Assembly (NCBI RefSeq): GCF_001982635.1
Contig: NZ_MKFI01000006.1
Coordinates: forward strand, 1 to 64,000
DNA: 64,000 nt
Source: Bradyrhizobium mercantei
GTDB taxonomy: Bacteria > Pseudomonadota > Alphaproteobacteria > Rhizobiales > Xanthobacteraceae
Reading direction: 5' to 3'
The stretch's first letter is position 1. Every line of letters starts with the position of its first letter. Made by a program: the position numbers and the translations under genes. The notes beneath the pieces are model-generated. The model was not told where the DNA came from and did not search any database. It was given only the letters and a program-made list of their open reading frames with translations. Shown here in pieces: positions 1 to 8,081 of the stretch.

Positions 1-647
1 GCGCGAGCGCGATCCTGTCCTACATCATGTGCCACGCGATGAACCGCTCGTTCATCTCGGTGATCCTCGGCGGCTTCGGCGGCGAGACCGCGGCAGCCGG
101 CGGCGGCTCGGGCGAGCAGAAGCCCGCCAAGCTCGGCTCGGCGGACGATGCGGCCTTCATCATGAAGAACGCCTCCAAGGTCATCATCGTGCCGGGCTAC
201 GGCATGGCGGTGGCGCAGGCCCAGCACGCGCTGCGCGAGATGGCCGACCTCCTGAAGAAGGAAGGCGTCGAGGTGAAGTACGCCATTCACCCGGTCGCGG
301 GCCGCATGCCCGGCCACATGAACGTGCTGCTCGCCGAAGCCAACGTGCCCTATGACGAGGTGTTCGAGCTCGAGGACATCAACTCGGAGTTCGCCCAGGC
401 CGACATCGCCTTCGTGATCGGCGCCAACGACGTCACCAACCCGGCCGCTGAAGAGGACAAGACCTCGCCGATCTACGGCATGCCGGTGCTGCAGGTCTGG
501 AAGGCCGGCACCGTGATGTTCATCAAGCGCTCGCTGGCCTCGGGCTACGCCGGCATCGACAATCCGCTGTTCTACCGCGACAACACGATGATGTTGCTCG
601 GCGACGCCAAAAAGGTGTCCGAGACGATCGTCAAAGGAATGAACTGA
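1..647 (+). CDS. pntB: NAD(P) transhydrogenase beta subunit, C-terminal part (5' end outside window)
   Basis: The reading frame is open from base 3, so the gene begins before the window. PntB is the membrane subunit of the proton-translocating transhydrogenase, which uses the proton gradient to reduce NADP+ with NADH. What is visible is the end of the last membrane helix (SYIMCHAMNRSFISVILGGF) followed by the whole cytosolic NADP-binding domain III, with the family fingerprint VPGYGMAVAQAQ, the loop HPVAGRMPGHMNVLLAEA and the GANDVTNPAA motif. It ends with a normal C-terminus at TGA 645-647. Codon use is high-GC and it is probably the core-genome flank of the accessory region that follows. 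Identity is secure; only the length is incomplete. Confidence 0.96.
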   Translation, partial: ASAILSYIMCHAMNRSFISVILGGFGGETAAAGGGSGEQKPAKLGSADDAAFIMKNASKVIIVPGYGMAVAQAQHALREMADLLKKEGVEVKYAIHPVAGRMPGHMNVLLAEANVPYDEVFELEDINSEFAQADIAFVIGANDVTNPAAEEDKTSPIYGMPVLQVWKAGTVMFIKRSLASGYAGIDNPLFYRDNTMMLLGDAKKVSETIVKGMN

Positions 648-656
648 AATCAAACT

Positions 657-684
657 CCCGGCTCGCGCGATCGCACGAGCCGGG
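657..684 (+). terminator. Candidate hairpin terminator after pntB
   Basis: A perfect 9-bp inverted repeat (CCCGGCTCG at 657-665, CGAGCCGGG at 676-684) with a 10-base loop sits 10 bp past the pntB stop. The downstream sequence is not T-rich (tcgttcgtcg), so it may work as a weak intrinsic terminator or as an mRNA 3'-end stabiliser. Confidence 0.5.
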
Positions 685-1631
685 TCGTTCGTCGCTCGAT
701 CGATGCGGGCTTTGCTCGCTTTGGCGTCGCGATTGATAAGCGCCGCATGCCGGCTGATAGGCCGGACATTAATTGACTCTACGGTCTCTCGCCACCTTTT
801 GGCGCATCGTCGGCTTCTCCAGTCAGGTACTTAGAATGGCCATCCGCGAGACAGTCCCGCCGCAAGCCGCACACATGACTGAACACCGTATGCGCGCGTC
901 TTCCACGGTACATAGTATCTATTTCTTTTCGGCCATAGTCGCAGCCCTCCTTTCGTATCACGCTCGCGAGACGCAGCGCGGCGAGCACGTTCGCGCGGCT
1001 GCATTCGGGTCCGGGCCCGAACTCTGGAGACGAGCATGAAAGCTGTTAAAGACGCATATCGACGTCCGAACTGCTTCGCAATGATCGCGTCGATTGAGTT
1101 TGGAGACACGACGGCAGCGGCACTTACGCCCGCCACGGTCGTGGGGATGAACGGCTCCTTCGCGCATGCTGTGCCCGCTTGCTCGGCGTACGGTAGGCCC
1201 TTCAACCGTTCTCCTTCGCGCAAACAGGATGACTCAAATCACCCGCATCACTCGGAAGATCCATGCGCCATCCGTGAACCAGGCCGCTTCCGTCAAGGCC
1301 ATTTCCGGACTCTTACAAGCGTTGGCTCGATCTCCACGCCGGCAATCGGCTGGCCGGGTCAGACCGGCACCTCGATTTCCTCCGATTGCACGATCGCCCA
1401 CGCACAAGGCATCGGTTCGCACAGAACCGTTTTCACCGCACCGATGGCCGAATACGAACCGCTGAATCGGCCTCCCCTCGGATACTTATTGCGCACGGAC
1501 CAGGACATCAGGACGAATCAGAGACCGGAGCAACACGATGCCCACCTCTCTGCACGACGGCCGAACCGTCCAACTCGTTGCACACCTCAACAATGTAGCG
1601 TCGACAGCACCTTGAATAAGGGAGAGGCCGA
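685..1631. other. Gene-poor stretch between pntB and the first island gene
   Basis: About 950 bp with no gene I can support. Several open frames exist on both strands, the longest at 1036-1635 on the plus strand, but their translations have no recognisable domain, an atypical composition rich in Pro, Arg, Ser and Thr, and no convincing ribosome-binding site. Base composition is visibly lower in GC than pntB. It most likely represents the decayed left edge of the accessory region. I saw no copy of the tRNA-Phe 3' end here, which would have marked the distal attachment site. Confidence 0.5.
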
Positions 1632-2093
1632 ATGATGAAATTGGAATCCAGATACTTAATGACACTCCAACTCTTTGCCGATCCTCCGCCGGCCACGCTT
1701 AGGGGCACACCGCACGGCGACCGGCAGATCATGCGCATTCAGGGCGGCGAGTTTAGCGGCGACAGGCTCGAGGGCAAGATCCGGCCAAATGGCGCGGACT
1801 GGATCCTCAATCGTCCGGATGGCACCACCGTTCTTGATGTACGAATGACCCTCGAAACAACGGACAACGAGCTCATCTATTGCCAGTATCGCGGGCTGCG
1901 TCATGGAAGCAAGGACGCTATCGCGGCGATCGCGCGCGGTGAGGTTGTGAACGCCGCTGACTACTATATGCGCACATCGCTGCAGTTCGAAACCGGCTCT
2001 GAGAAGTACTACTGGCTTAACAACATTATCGCGGTGGCCACCGGCGATCGAAAGCCAGTTGGACCGATCTACTATGTCTATGAAATCCTCTAG
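1632..2093 (+). CDS. DUF3237 / UPF0311 family protein
   Basis: A 153-residue protein matching the DUF3237 family along its whole length. Characteristic stretches are the early GGEFSGDRLEGKIRPNGADW block, the central DNELIYCQYRGLRHG, and the late ADYYMRTSLQFETG and KYYWLNNIIAVATG blocks. The biochemical role of this family is not established; members often lie near catabolic genes for aromatic or other small organic compounds. The start is supported by GGAGAGG at 1621-1627, five to eight bases before ATG 1632; a second ATG follows at once at 1635. There is no signal peptide. The gene precedes the outer-membrane channel at 2264 by 170 bp in the same direction and the two may be co-transcribed. 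Codon use is less GC-biased than in the core genes. Confidence 0.8.
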   Translation: MMKLESRYLMTLQLFADPPPATLRGTPHGDRQIMRIQGGEFSGDRLEGKIRPNGADWILNRPDGTTVLDVRMTLETTDNELIYCQYRGLRHGSKDAIAAIARGEVVNAADYYMRTSLQFETGSEKYYWLNNIIAVATGDRKPVGPIYYVYEIL

Positions 2094-2263
2094 GCGAGTG
2101 TAGGTCAGCTTCCCGATTAGTAAAATCGCGTTTGTTCGACTAAGCGCACACACGCAACGAGCAATTGATGCTTCGTCTTCTGGACGCACATCACCACAAC
2201 AAAAAGAAGAAGCGCAACGGTCATAACGGCCGCAAGCGACTCTAGTCTACTTTGGAGGGGGAT

Positions 2264-3265
2264 ATGAAAGACACCAATACGTCAATCGCGATCATCGGGC
2301 TTTCCGTGATCGCTTCGTGCGGACCGGTTAAGGCATTTGAGTCTGGCTACACTGGGTGGCAACAGAAGGCGGGACTTACACTCGGCGGTGGAAGCGCTGG
2401 CGTTCCGCCACCAGGGCTCTACATGTTCAATCAATTTATCACATATCAAGCGAAGATCGTGGGTCCAGGCGCTCCCAATGTTGGTGGCGCACAAACCTCG
2501 GCCCACGCCGCGGGCGAAGCGTCAGGTTTGCTTTGGGTGCCCGGCTGGCAATTCCTCGGAGCGACATACGATGCTGTAATCGTGCAACCTTGGATGATGA
2601 GTGACGTGGGCAGCCCGATTAACAAAAATCCATCCGGCATGCACAACACCTACATCGTACCTGCCGAGTTGAGTTGGAAGCTTGGAAACTCCGGCCTTTT
2701 CGTGAAGGCGGGCCTAGGTGTCTATGTGCCCACCGGAGACATCTCGGGTCCGAGTGGGTTAGGCAACATTGGCTCTCCTTGGTACACTTTTCAGCCGGAG
2801 CTAGTAATTTCCTACCTTAAGGATGGCTGGAATCTCACCGCCAATCTGTTTCGTGAGTTCAACACGAAGAATACAATCACTGGCTACACCAGTGGCAACG
2901 TCATGCACGCGGAGTTTACCGCGACCAAAAGAATCGGAAAATGGACGTTTGGTCCAGTCGCTTACTATATCGGCCAAGTTACCGACGACAAGTCGAGTGA
3001 CTTCTATCACGGCGCCGTCAACGTCAATCGATACAACATTTGGGCGGCAGGACCTCTCCTGGCCTACGATTTCGGACCTGCTGCCCTGACGGTTTATGGT
3101 CTGAAGGAGTTCTCGGCCAATGCATCCGGGGGTACCCCACGAGTGCCGGGCATCGATTCGGCTTCAATCTCAAAGGGCTTTTCTGTTTTTGCCAACATAA
3201 GCTATCGCCTATGGGCACCCGACGAGCCTTCACCACCATTAACGAAGCCCATGTTCGCAAAGTGA
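2264..3265 (+). CDS. SphA-like / phenol MetA-type outer-membrane channel
   Basis: The 333-residue product has an N-terminal hydrophobic segment (SIAIIGLSVIASC) and then a sequence typical of the SphA / 'MetA-pathway of phenol degradation' family of outer-membrane beta-barrels, thought to let hydrophobic compounds across the outer membrane. The family look is in GLYMFNQFITYQ near the start, alternating aromatic strands throughout, and conserved blocks such as LFVKAGLGVYVPTGD and WTFGPVAYYIGQVTDD. I chose ATG 2264 because GGAGGGG at 2254-2260 sits right before it; an in-frame TTG at 2252 lies inside that site. A strong intrinsic terminator follows at 3400. The substrate cannot be read from sequence. 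GC is low for this genome, which fits acquisition by transfer. Confidence 0.78.
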   Translation: MKDTNTSIAIIGLSVIASCGPVKAFESGYTGWQQKAGLTLGGGSAGVPPPGLYMFNQFITYQAKIVGPGAPNVGGAQTSAHAAGEASGLLWVPGWQFLGATYDAVIVQPWMMSDVGSPINKNPSGMHNTYIVPAELSWKLGNSGLFVKAGLGVYVPTGDISGPSGLGNIGSPWYTFQPELVISYLKDGWNLTANLFREFNTKNTITGYTSGNVMHAEFTATKRIGKWTFGPVAYYIGQVTDDKSSDFYHGAVNVNRYNIWAAGPLLAYDFGPAALTVYGLKEFSANASGGTPRVPGIDSASISKGFSVFANISYRLWAPDEPSPPLTKPMFAK

Positions 3266-3399
3266 ACTCGTTTCAGAATCAGAGCGGCAACTAGATCGAA
3301 GTCCTCAAGCTAGGCTGCAATGGTGTCGAAACCAGGATAAGGCCTAGACTGACGGGTGTATCAGACTCTCCTCCCTCGCTTGGCAAAGCGAAGGCAACT

Positions 3400-3435
3400 G
3401 AAGCGGGCTCAGTTAAAGAGCCCGCTTCCTTTTTG
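3400..3435 (+). terminator. Rho-independent terminator for the plus-strand unit ending at 3265
   Basis: An 11-bp perfect stem (GAAGCGGGCTC at 3400-3410, GAGCCCGCTTC at 3418-3428) with a 7-base loop is followed by a T run at 3430-3434. The T run is on the plus strand, so it ends transcription from the 1632-3265 genes rather than the convergent efflux operon. Confidence 0.9.
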
Positions 3436-3560
3436 GAAGAGAGGACCTGACTTGGGTGTCGTCGTCAGTATCCAACGCATGGCTTGTGATCAATTCATCA
3501 GGCGAGACGTCGTAAGCGTCGAGGTCCGGCCGCTGCGCCCGCGGCTGCGGCGAACGTCGC

Positions 3561-5132
3561 TTAGTGGGCGGCCCCGCTCGCGGCCACTCCCTTTTTGAGC
3601 AGCGCCACGGATACCGTTGCGATCACCAGGATCACCCCGATCAAGCCGAAGGCGTCGGCGTAGCCCATCAACGTAGCCTGGGAGTGGATGATTTTGCCGA
3701 CGGCGACGACGGCTTGGCGCCAAGCGTCCTGCGGATCGGTCATTCCTCGGCTTATGAAAAACTGCTGGAGCGCATCCAGCCTCTCCCGCGTCGCCGGTTC
3801 GAACATCGACACGTGGCTGTTAATGACGAAAGAATGGTACTGCTCGCGCTTGGTTGAGAACGTCTCGATCATTGCGACGCCTATTGCGCCGCCCAGATTG
3901 CGCAGCATGTTGAATAGGCCCGACGCTGCGCCGGCCTCTTCCGACGTGATGCCGACCATGGCAATGCCCGAGAGAGGCGCCATGACCAGCGCCTGGCCAA
4001 AAGCCCGGGTGACGTCTGGCACGAACAGCTGCGGACCGGCGTAGTTTGGATCCAGGTGGACGTTCATGAAGCAACTCAATGCGAATATCGCCAAGCCTAC
4101 CCCTACGATGAGCCGGGGATCGATGAAGCGCATGAGGACGAGTGGCACCAAGGGGATGATGAATAGCTGGGGCAGTCCGGTCCACGCCATGATCTCGCCG
4201 CTCTGCTGGGCATTCAATCCCTGCGAGACTGCAAGGTACTGGGGAAGCAAATAAGCCGAACCGTAGAGCGCGAAGCCGAGTAGGAAGTTGCTTGCTGTGC
4301 CGAACCCGAAGTTGCGGCGGCCCAAGAGCCGCAAGTTCACTAGCGGATGCTCTCGCTTCATCTCGACAACGACGAACCCGGTAAGAGCGAGAGCCGAGAC
4401 GACGCTGAGCTTGACAATGAACGGCGAGCCGAACCAGTCGTATACGTTGCCCTCGTCAAGCACCGTCTGGAGGGCGGCAAGACCAATGGCCATCAGCGCT
4501 ATTCCTAGCCAGTCGCCCTGACGCAGCAGTTCGGGCCGTGGCTTGCCGTGCGGAAGCGCGTAAATCAGCGCCCCCAGCATGACGACGCCGGGGACGAGGC
4601 CGAGATAGAAGATCATCGGCCAGCCATAGTTGTCGGTGAGCCAGCCGCCGATGGTCGGTCCGATCGACGGCGCGAAGGTCGCCGTGATCGCGAAGCCGGC
4701 GAAGCCGATCTTCTGCTTGGAGGGCGGCAACATCGAAACGATGATCGTGAAGGCCAGCGGAATCAGCACGCCGCCGAAGAAACCTTGCAGCCCACGAAGC
4801 ACGATCATCTCGCTCAGGCTGCTGGCCTGTCCGCACAACCCTGAGAAAATCAGGAACATGACTGTGCAGGTGATCAGGTATCGCCGAAGGGTGAACACCC
4901 GCGTCAGGAAGTCAGTCATCGGGATTACGATGATCTCGCCGATCAAATAGGCGGTGCTGATCCAAGTGCCGTACACGCCGCCCGTACCGATGCCGCCTTC
5001 GATGTTCGGCAGTGACGAGTTCGTGATCTGGATGTCCAGCACGGCCATGAACGCGCCCAGCAGGGCGCCGCCGACAGCGATCCAGGTCTTGCCGGTCAAC
5101 GGCTGCTCGCGGGTATGCGCGTCGCTCGTCAT
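3561..5132 (-). CDS. EmrB/QacA-type MFS efflux transporter (DHA2 family, 14 TM)
   Basis: A 523-residue drug:H+ antiporter of the DHA2 family, the inner-membrane pump of a tripartite efflux system. Visible marks are the first helix motif LGAFMAVLDIQITNSSLPNI (motif D1), WISTAYLIGEIIVIPM, the motif-A-like loop TRVFTLRRYL and the antiporter motif C region GPTIGGWLTDNYGW near residue 160. Length and hydrophobic pattern fit 14 helices. The start overlaps the stop of the upstream HlyD-type gene by four bases (ATGA at 5129-5132), so the two are translationally coupled and form the usual EmrA-EmrB pair. Exported substrate unknown. No TetR or MarR regulator is encoded beside the pair, although its promoter region carries a palindromic repeat. 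Confidence 0.9.
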   Translation of the reverse strand: MTSDAHTREQPLTGKTWIAVGGALLGAFMAVLDIQITNSSLPNIEGGIGTGGVYGTWISTAYLIGEIIVIPMTDFLTRVFTLRRYLITCTVMFLIFSGLCGQASSLSEMIVLRGLQGFFGGVLIPLAFTIIVSMLPPSKQKIGFAGFAITATFAPSIGPTIGGWLTDNYGWPMIFYLGLVPGVVMLGALIYALPHGKPRPELLRQGDWLGIALMAIGLAALQTVLDEGNVYDWFGSPFIVKLSVVSALALTGFVVVEMKREHPLVNLRLLGRRNFGFGTASNFLLGFALYGSAYLLPQYLAVSQGLNAQQSGEIMAWTGLPQLFIIPLVPLVLMRFIDPRLIVGVGLAIFALSCFMNVHLDPNYAGPQLFVPDVTRAFGQALVMAPLSGIAMVGITSEEAGAASGLFNMLRNLGGAIGVAMIETFSTKREQYHSFVINSHVSMFEPATRERLDALQQFFISRGMTDPQDAWRQAVVAVGKIIHSQATLMGYADAFGLIGVILVIATVSVALLKKGVAASGAAH

Positions 5133-6313
5133 CGCAAGCGCTCCGCCCTGGTGTCAATCGTCGGCACGACGGACATGCCGGACAGCAGCCGGCCGGCGGG
5201 CGGCAAGTCAGGGGAGACGGTGATCTTCACGGGTATGCGCTGCACGATCTTTGTGAAGTTGCCGGTCGCATTGTCCGGCGGTAGTAGCGCGAAATCCTGC
5301 CCGCTGGCGGGCGAGATGCTATCCACCGCTCCGATAACGTCGTGGCCCGGATAGGTGTCGATCGCGATCCGGACCGGCTGGCCCGGGCGCACGTAGGTCA
5401 ATTGCGTTTCCTTGAAATTCGCTACGACGTATACGTCCATCAACGGGACAACGCTCATCAACGGAGTGCCAGCCTGAACGTACTGTCCGACCCGCAGCGC
5501 GCGGTTGCCGACGACGCCATCGACGGGTGCCACGATCGTCGTGTAGCTCAGATTGAGCTGCGCCTGCTCCTCCAGACCCTGTGCGTGTACAAGATCTGCT
5601 TGGACCTTCGCGAGCTGGGCCTTCAGGCTACCGGCCTGCTTCTCGGCTGCGATTACGGCGGCGCCGTCTCGCTCGAGCGTCGCCTTCGCGATGCCAAGCT
5701 TGGAGACCGCGTTCTGCGCATTCTGGACCGACCCGGAGCCGCTGTTGGCGAGCGTAACGTAGCGGTCGTTTTCCTGCTGGGCGAAGATCAGGTTGGCCTG
5801 GTCCACTACAACGCTTGCGCGCGCCTGCGCGACGATTGCCGTCTGCTGCTCGATGTTGGCCTCGATGTTCGCGACGGTCGCGCGCGCCGCCTCGACGTTG
5901 GCAGTCGCTTGCTTCAACGCCACCCTATAATCGCGGTCGTCGATTTGCGCGAGGGTCTGCCCGGCTCTGACCGGCTGGTTGTCAGAGACGGCGACCTTGC
6001 GGAGATACCCGGAGACCTTCGGGGCAATAATCGTTGAGTCCGCCTTTACGTACGCGTCGTCCGTCGTCTCCTCGAATCTTCCGGTCGTCCAGTACCAAGT
6101 GCCGTAGTAGATGCCGATACCCAGAAGCAGGACGGCGCCGATCGCCAGAAGGAGCCGCCGCTTTCGGCTCTTGCCCTTCCTTTTCGAGCCCTTTGCATCG
6201 GGGTCCTGGTCGCCAAGGCCGTTTTCCTTGAGTTCGCGTAAAACGTCCCGAGCGTCGCTCTCGTCGAACGCAGGGCTTTCGTGAAATTCGACGAGGTCGT
6301 GGTGCTTGTTCAT
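5129..6313 (-). CDS. EmrA/HlyD-type membrane fusion protein
   Basis: A 394-residue periplasmic adaptor that links the EmrB-type pump to an outer-membrane channel. It has a charged cytoplasmic N-terminus (about residues 1-48), one membrane anchor (LLLAIGAVLLLGIGIYYGTW, about 53-72), a lipoyl-like half (YVKADSTIIAPKVSGYLRKV and the matching SYTTIVAPVDGVVGNRALRV) and between them a long Ala/Gln-rich coiled-coil hairpin, about residues 125-235. The charged N-terminal extension (EFHESPAFDESDARDVLREL) is longer than in E. coli EmrA. ATG 6313 is preceded by a GGAG-like site. It is the first gene of the two-gene efflux operon; an outer-membrane partner is not in this stretch. Confidence 0.9.
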   Translation of the reverse strand: MNKHHDLVEFHESPAFDESDARDVLRELKENGLGDQDPDAKGSKRKGKSRKRRLLLAIGAVLLLGIGIYYGTWYWTTGRFEETTDDAYVKADSTIIAPKVSGYLRKVAVSDNQPVRAGQTLAQIDDRDYRVALKQATANVEAARATVANIEANIEQQTAIVAQARASVVVDQANLIFAQQENDRYVTLANSGSGSVQNAQNAVSKLGIAKATLERDGAAVIAAEKQAGSLKAQLAKVQADLVHAQGLEEQAQLNLSYTTIVAPVDGVVGNRALRVGQYVQAGTPLMSVVPLMDVYVVANFKETQLTYVRPGQPVRIAIDTYPGHDVIGAVDSISPASGQDFALLPPDNATGNFTKIVQRIPVKITVSPDLPPAGRLLSGMSVVPTIDTRAERLR

Positions 6314-6333
6314 CGATCCGCTCCGAAGTTGCT

Positions 6334-6354
6334 GGTACGGTACGGTACAGTACC
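6334..6354 (-). promoter_or_regulatory. GGTAC repeat / palindrome upstream of the efflux operon
   Basis: Three GGTAC units occur at 5-bp steps (6334, 6339, 6344), and the last forms a perfect 11-bp palindrome GGTACAGTACC at 6344-6354. It lies 21 to 41 bp before the emrA-like start codon. Arrays of this kind are typical operators of TetR-family repressors in front of efflux genes, so I infer a repressor site. The repressor gene itself is not next to it. Confidence 0.5.
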
Positions 6355-6584
6355 TTTCCCGTCAAGGCATAACACCCTTGCCTGAAGCCAAGCTTCTCTG
6401 CTCATTCAAAGAAGTGTGATCATCGAACGGCGGATCGCATCACGTGCCGGGCGATGTCGGTCAGATGTACGTCGACTGCGACGGAGATGGGCGGCGCCGT
6501 GACCCCGTGGTGTTGGCTGCGTTAGAGAGCTGCCGCTGCACGGCGGGATGTGACGTTCGCTCGGGGAGAACCGCTGGGCCCCAT

Positions 6585-6680
6585 CTGAAATGTACTCAAG
6601 CGTTGCCTGCGGCAGATGGAGTTGAACGACATTCATGATCTGATGAATGTCCATTGAGCGCCGGCCAGAATGATCGTCAC
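6585..6680 (-). pseudogene. Remnant of an AraC-family regulator gene
   Basis: On the minus strand this stretch aligns with the N-terminal domain of the intact AraC gene at 18047-18991. The intact protein reads VTVIPAG, then WDIYEPLSVLQFYLPQATLD; the remnant reads VTIILAG in one frame and then MDIHQIMNVVQLHLPQATLE in another. At DNA level the block starting with the codons for VT(V/I)I and the block cgcaggcaacgct are shared, and the remnant lacks about 7 bp between them, which explains the frame change. Upstream of the match there is an in-frame stop. No DNA-binding domain is left. The rest of 6314-6832 holds nothing else I can support. Confidence 0.7.
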
Positions 6681-6832
6681 AGCGCGGGCCGTGCCATCCT
6701 ATCGGAACTGTTTCCCGGTGTGCGGCTCCAGCTTGTGAGAGCCGACTGAGGCAGGACGCCGGCCAGCGATCGGTCTATCGCCCTGGCGCGCCGGAACCTA
6801 GCTCGTCCGCGAGCGCCGGGAAGTCGGCTCGC

Positions 6833-7612
6833 TCACAGGAACTGCGCATAAGCGTGACCTGTGGTGGGAACCACATGAAGATCGGCCCAATCCATGTCTT
6901 TGTAATTGAAGCCCTGCGCGAGCGTCGGCTTTACTACCATGAAATAGGGAGACATATCGAAGTCGCCGGGCACATAGAGTGACGGGTGGCGGATCTCGGC
7001 GATCTCACGCCGCGCCGTTTGGGTCTCGACGCGAGCGATCGTGGGCAGAATTGGGTATCGCACGGCGTCGAATGCTTGCGCGATCAATGATGAGCAGATG
7101 ATGCGGCCGGCATCTCTAGAGGAGAGCGCGATCGTTTGTTGGCGTCCACGCTGCGTCACTGGCCAAGGAAATAGATAGCGCATCAGACCGATTACGTTCT
7201 TGAAATCATAGCCGAGACCGATGCGATCGGAAGCGTAGCGGCAGATCATTGCGCAGTCCGCTTTGCTTAGATCCACCGGTCGGCAGATGCGGGTTCGACA
7301 CTGCGAATATTTCGACAACGGGGCCGACACGACACCTTCATCGATGTTGGCTTCGATGAGGACGTGGGGTTCGCCGTCCGTTGCGACGCCCTCTATCGGC
7401 CCGACATACAGCGCCGAATGCGACCAGGTCGACTGGGTAAGATACTTGATGATGCCGGAAATGCCACCCTTGCCCTCGACTAGCAAGACATCGCCGGGCT
7501 GGAGAGTCTCACGCAAGGCGGTCAGAACGTTCGAAGTGAGCGACTCTCGGTGGTTGGCCGGTTTCCGCAATCGAGCAATCAAACGTCCGAGAACATCGAA
7601 CATCCAACCCAT
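6833..7612 (-). CDS. YiiX/YebB-like permuted NlpC/P60 (papain-fold) cysteine hydrolase
   Basis: The 259-residue product carries the circularly permuted papain-fold signature of the YiiX/YaeF-like group (PF05708). GDVLLVEGKGGISGIIKYLT is followed by WSHSALYVG with the catalytic His (about residues 64-72), and the nucleophilic Cys is in RIICSSLIAQAF (about residues 170-181). Enzymes of this fold cut amide or acyl bonds in peptidoglycan peptides, acylated proteins or lipids; the substrate here is unknown. There is no obvious signal peptide, so a cytoplasmic or membrane-associated role is possible. GAGGAG sits nine bases before ATG 7612. The gene follows the small ORF at 7739-8047 by 126 bp and may share its promoter. 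Codon use is island-like. Confidence 0.82.
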   Translation of the reverse strand: MGWMFDVLGRLIARLRKPANHRESLTSNVLTALRETLQPGDVLLVEGKGGISGIIKYLTQSTWSHSALYVGPIEGVATDGEPHVLIEANIDEGVVSAPLSKYSQCRTRICRPVDLSKADCAMICRYASDRIGLGYDFKNVIGLMRYLFPWPVTQRGRQQTIALSSRDAGRIICSSLIAQAFDAVRYPILPTIARVETQTARREIAEIRHPSLYVPGDFDMSPYFMVVKPTLAQGFNYKDMDWADLHVVPTTGHAYAQFL

Positions 7613-7738
7613 TACTCGCTCCTCATCCTTTCGTACATTCCCGCGTTCTTTGGTCCAGGCTGATTTCCTCTCTCAAATGTCCGCAGGAAATAACCCCAGA
7701 TGCGAATAAGCTGCCAACGGAGGTCGCTTGCAGTGGCC

Positions 7739-8047
7739 CTACTGCGCCTTTGGACAGCCGCGTCGGCTTATACACACTGGCGACAAGTGGTGTTGTTCGA
7801 CTGGCATCGCAGCCTCTGACCCGATTCTTGGCCAGGATTGGTGCTTCGCTCGCCATTTCGGACCGGGGCCGCGCATATAGTGAAGCTCGGGCCGATAACT
7901 ATCGCGTATATCCATAACTAGGCTGTGAACGACGCCAGCAAAGTCGGAGACTGCCTCGACCGTCTTGTAGGCAAGGTTTGGCAATGCGGCCCGGCGAGCG
8001 TAGGTCGGCGCGATCTCACGGTGTCTGACGATGTTTTCCCAGATCAT
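7739..8047 (-). CDS. Small protein of unknown function behind a direct-repeat promoter
   Basis: I do not recognise this 102-residue protein. Its first 70 residues look like a normal folded, mostly helical domain (MIWENIVRHREIAPTYARRA, then DFAGVVHSLVMDIRDSYR), while the last 30 are Cys/Pro-rich and could be an extension caused by a lost stop. An upstream in-frame ATG exists at 8077, but ATG 8047 has a clear GGAGAACGAAG site before it and is better placed. Its promoter region (8082-8147) is a near copy of the one in front of the NDH-2/acetoacetate decarboxylase operon at 17673-17738, which is the best evidence that the gene is expressed and belongs to the same regulon. Confidence 0.5.
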   Translation of the reverse strand: MIWENIVRHREIAPTYARRAALPNLAYKTVEAVSDFAGVVHSLVMDIRDSYRPELHYMRGPGPKWRAKHQSWPRIGSEAAMPVEQHHLSPVCISRRGCPKAQ

Positions 8048-8081
8048 CTTCGTTCTCCGGTTGGATATCGGCACCATGATG

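Noticed and set aside
1036..1635. 199-codon plus-strand open frame in the left gap
   Set aside because: No domain, no ribosome-binding site, Pro/Arg/Ser/Thr-rich composition, and it overlaps the well-supported start of the DUF3237 gene.
2168..2245. 25-residue frame with His and Lys runs (MLRLLDAHHHNKKKKRNG...)
   Set aside because: It has only a weak site upstream and no recognised relative. It is probably chance, though the composition is odd.
648..3560. Distal attachment site (copy of the tRNA-Phe 3' end)
   Set aside because: Looked for pieces of the T arm and acceptor stem by eye and found none longer than about seven bases.
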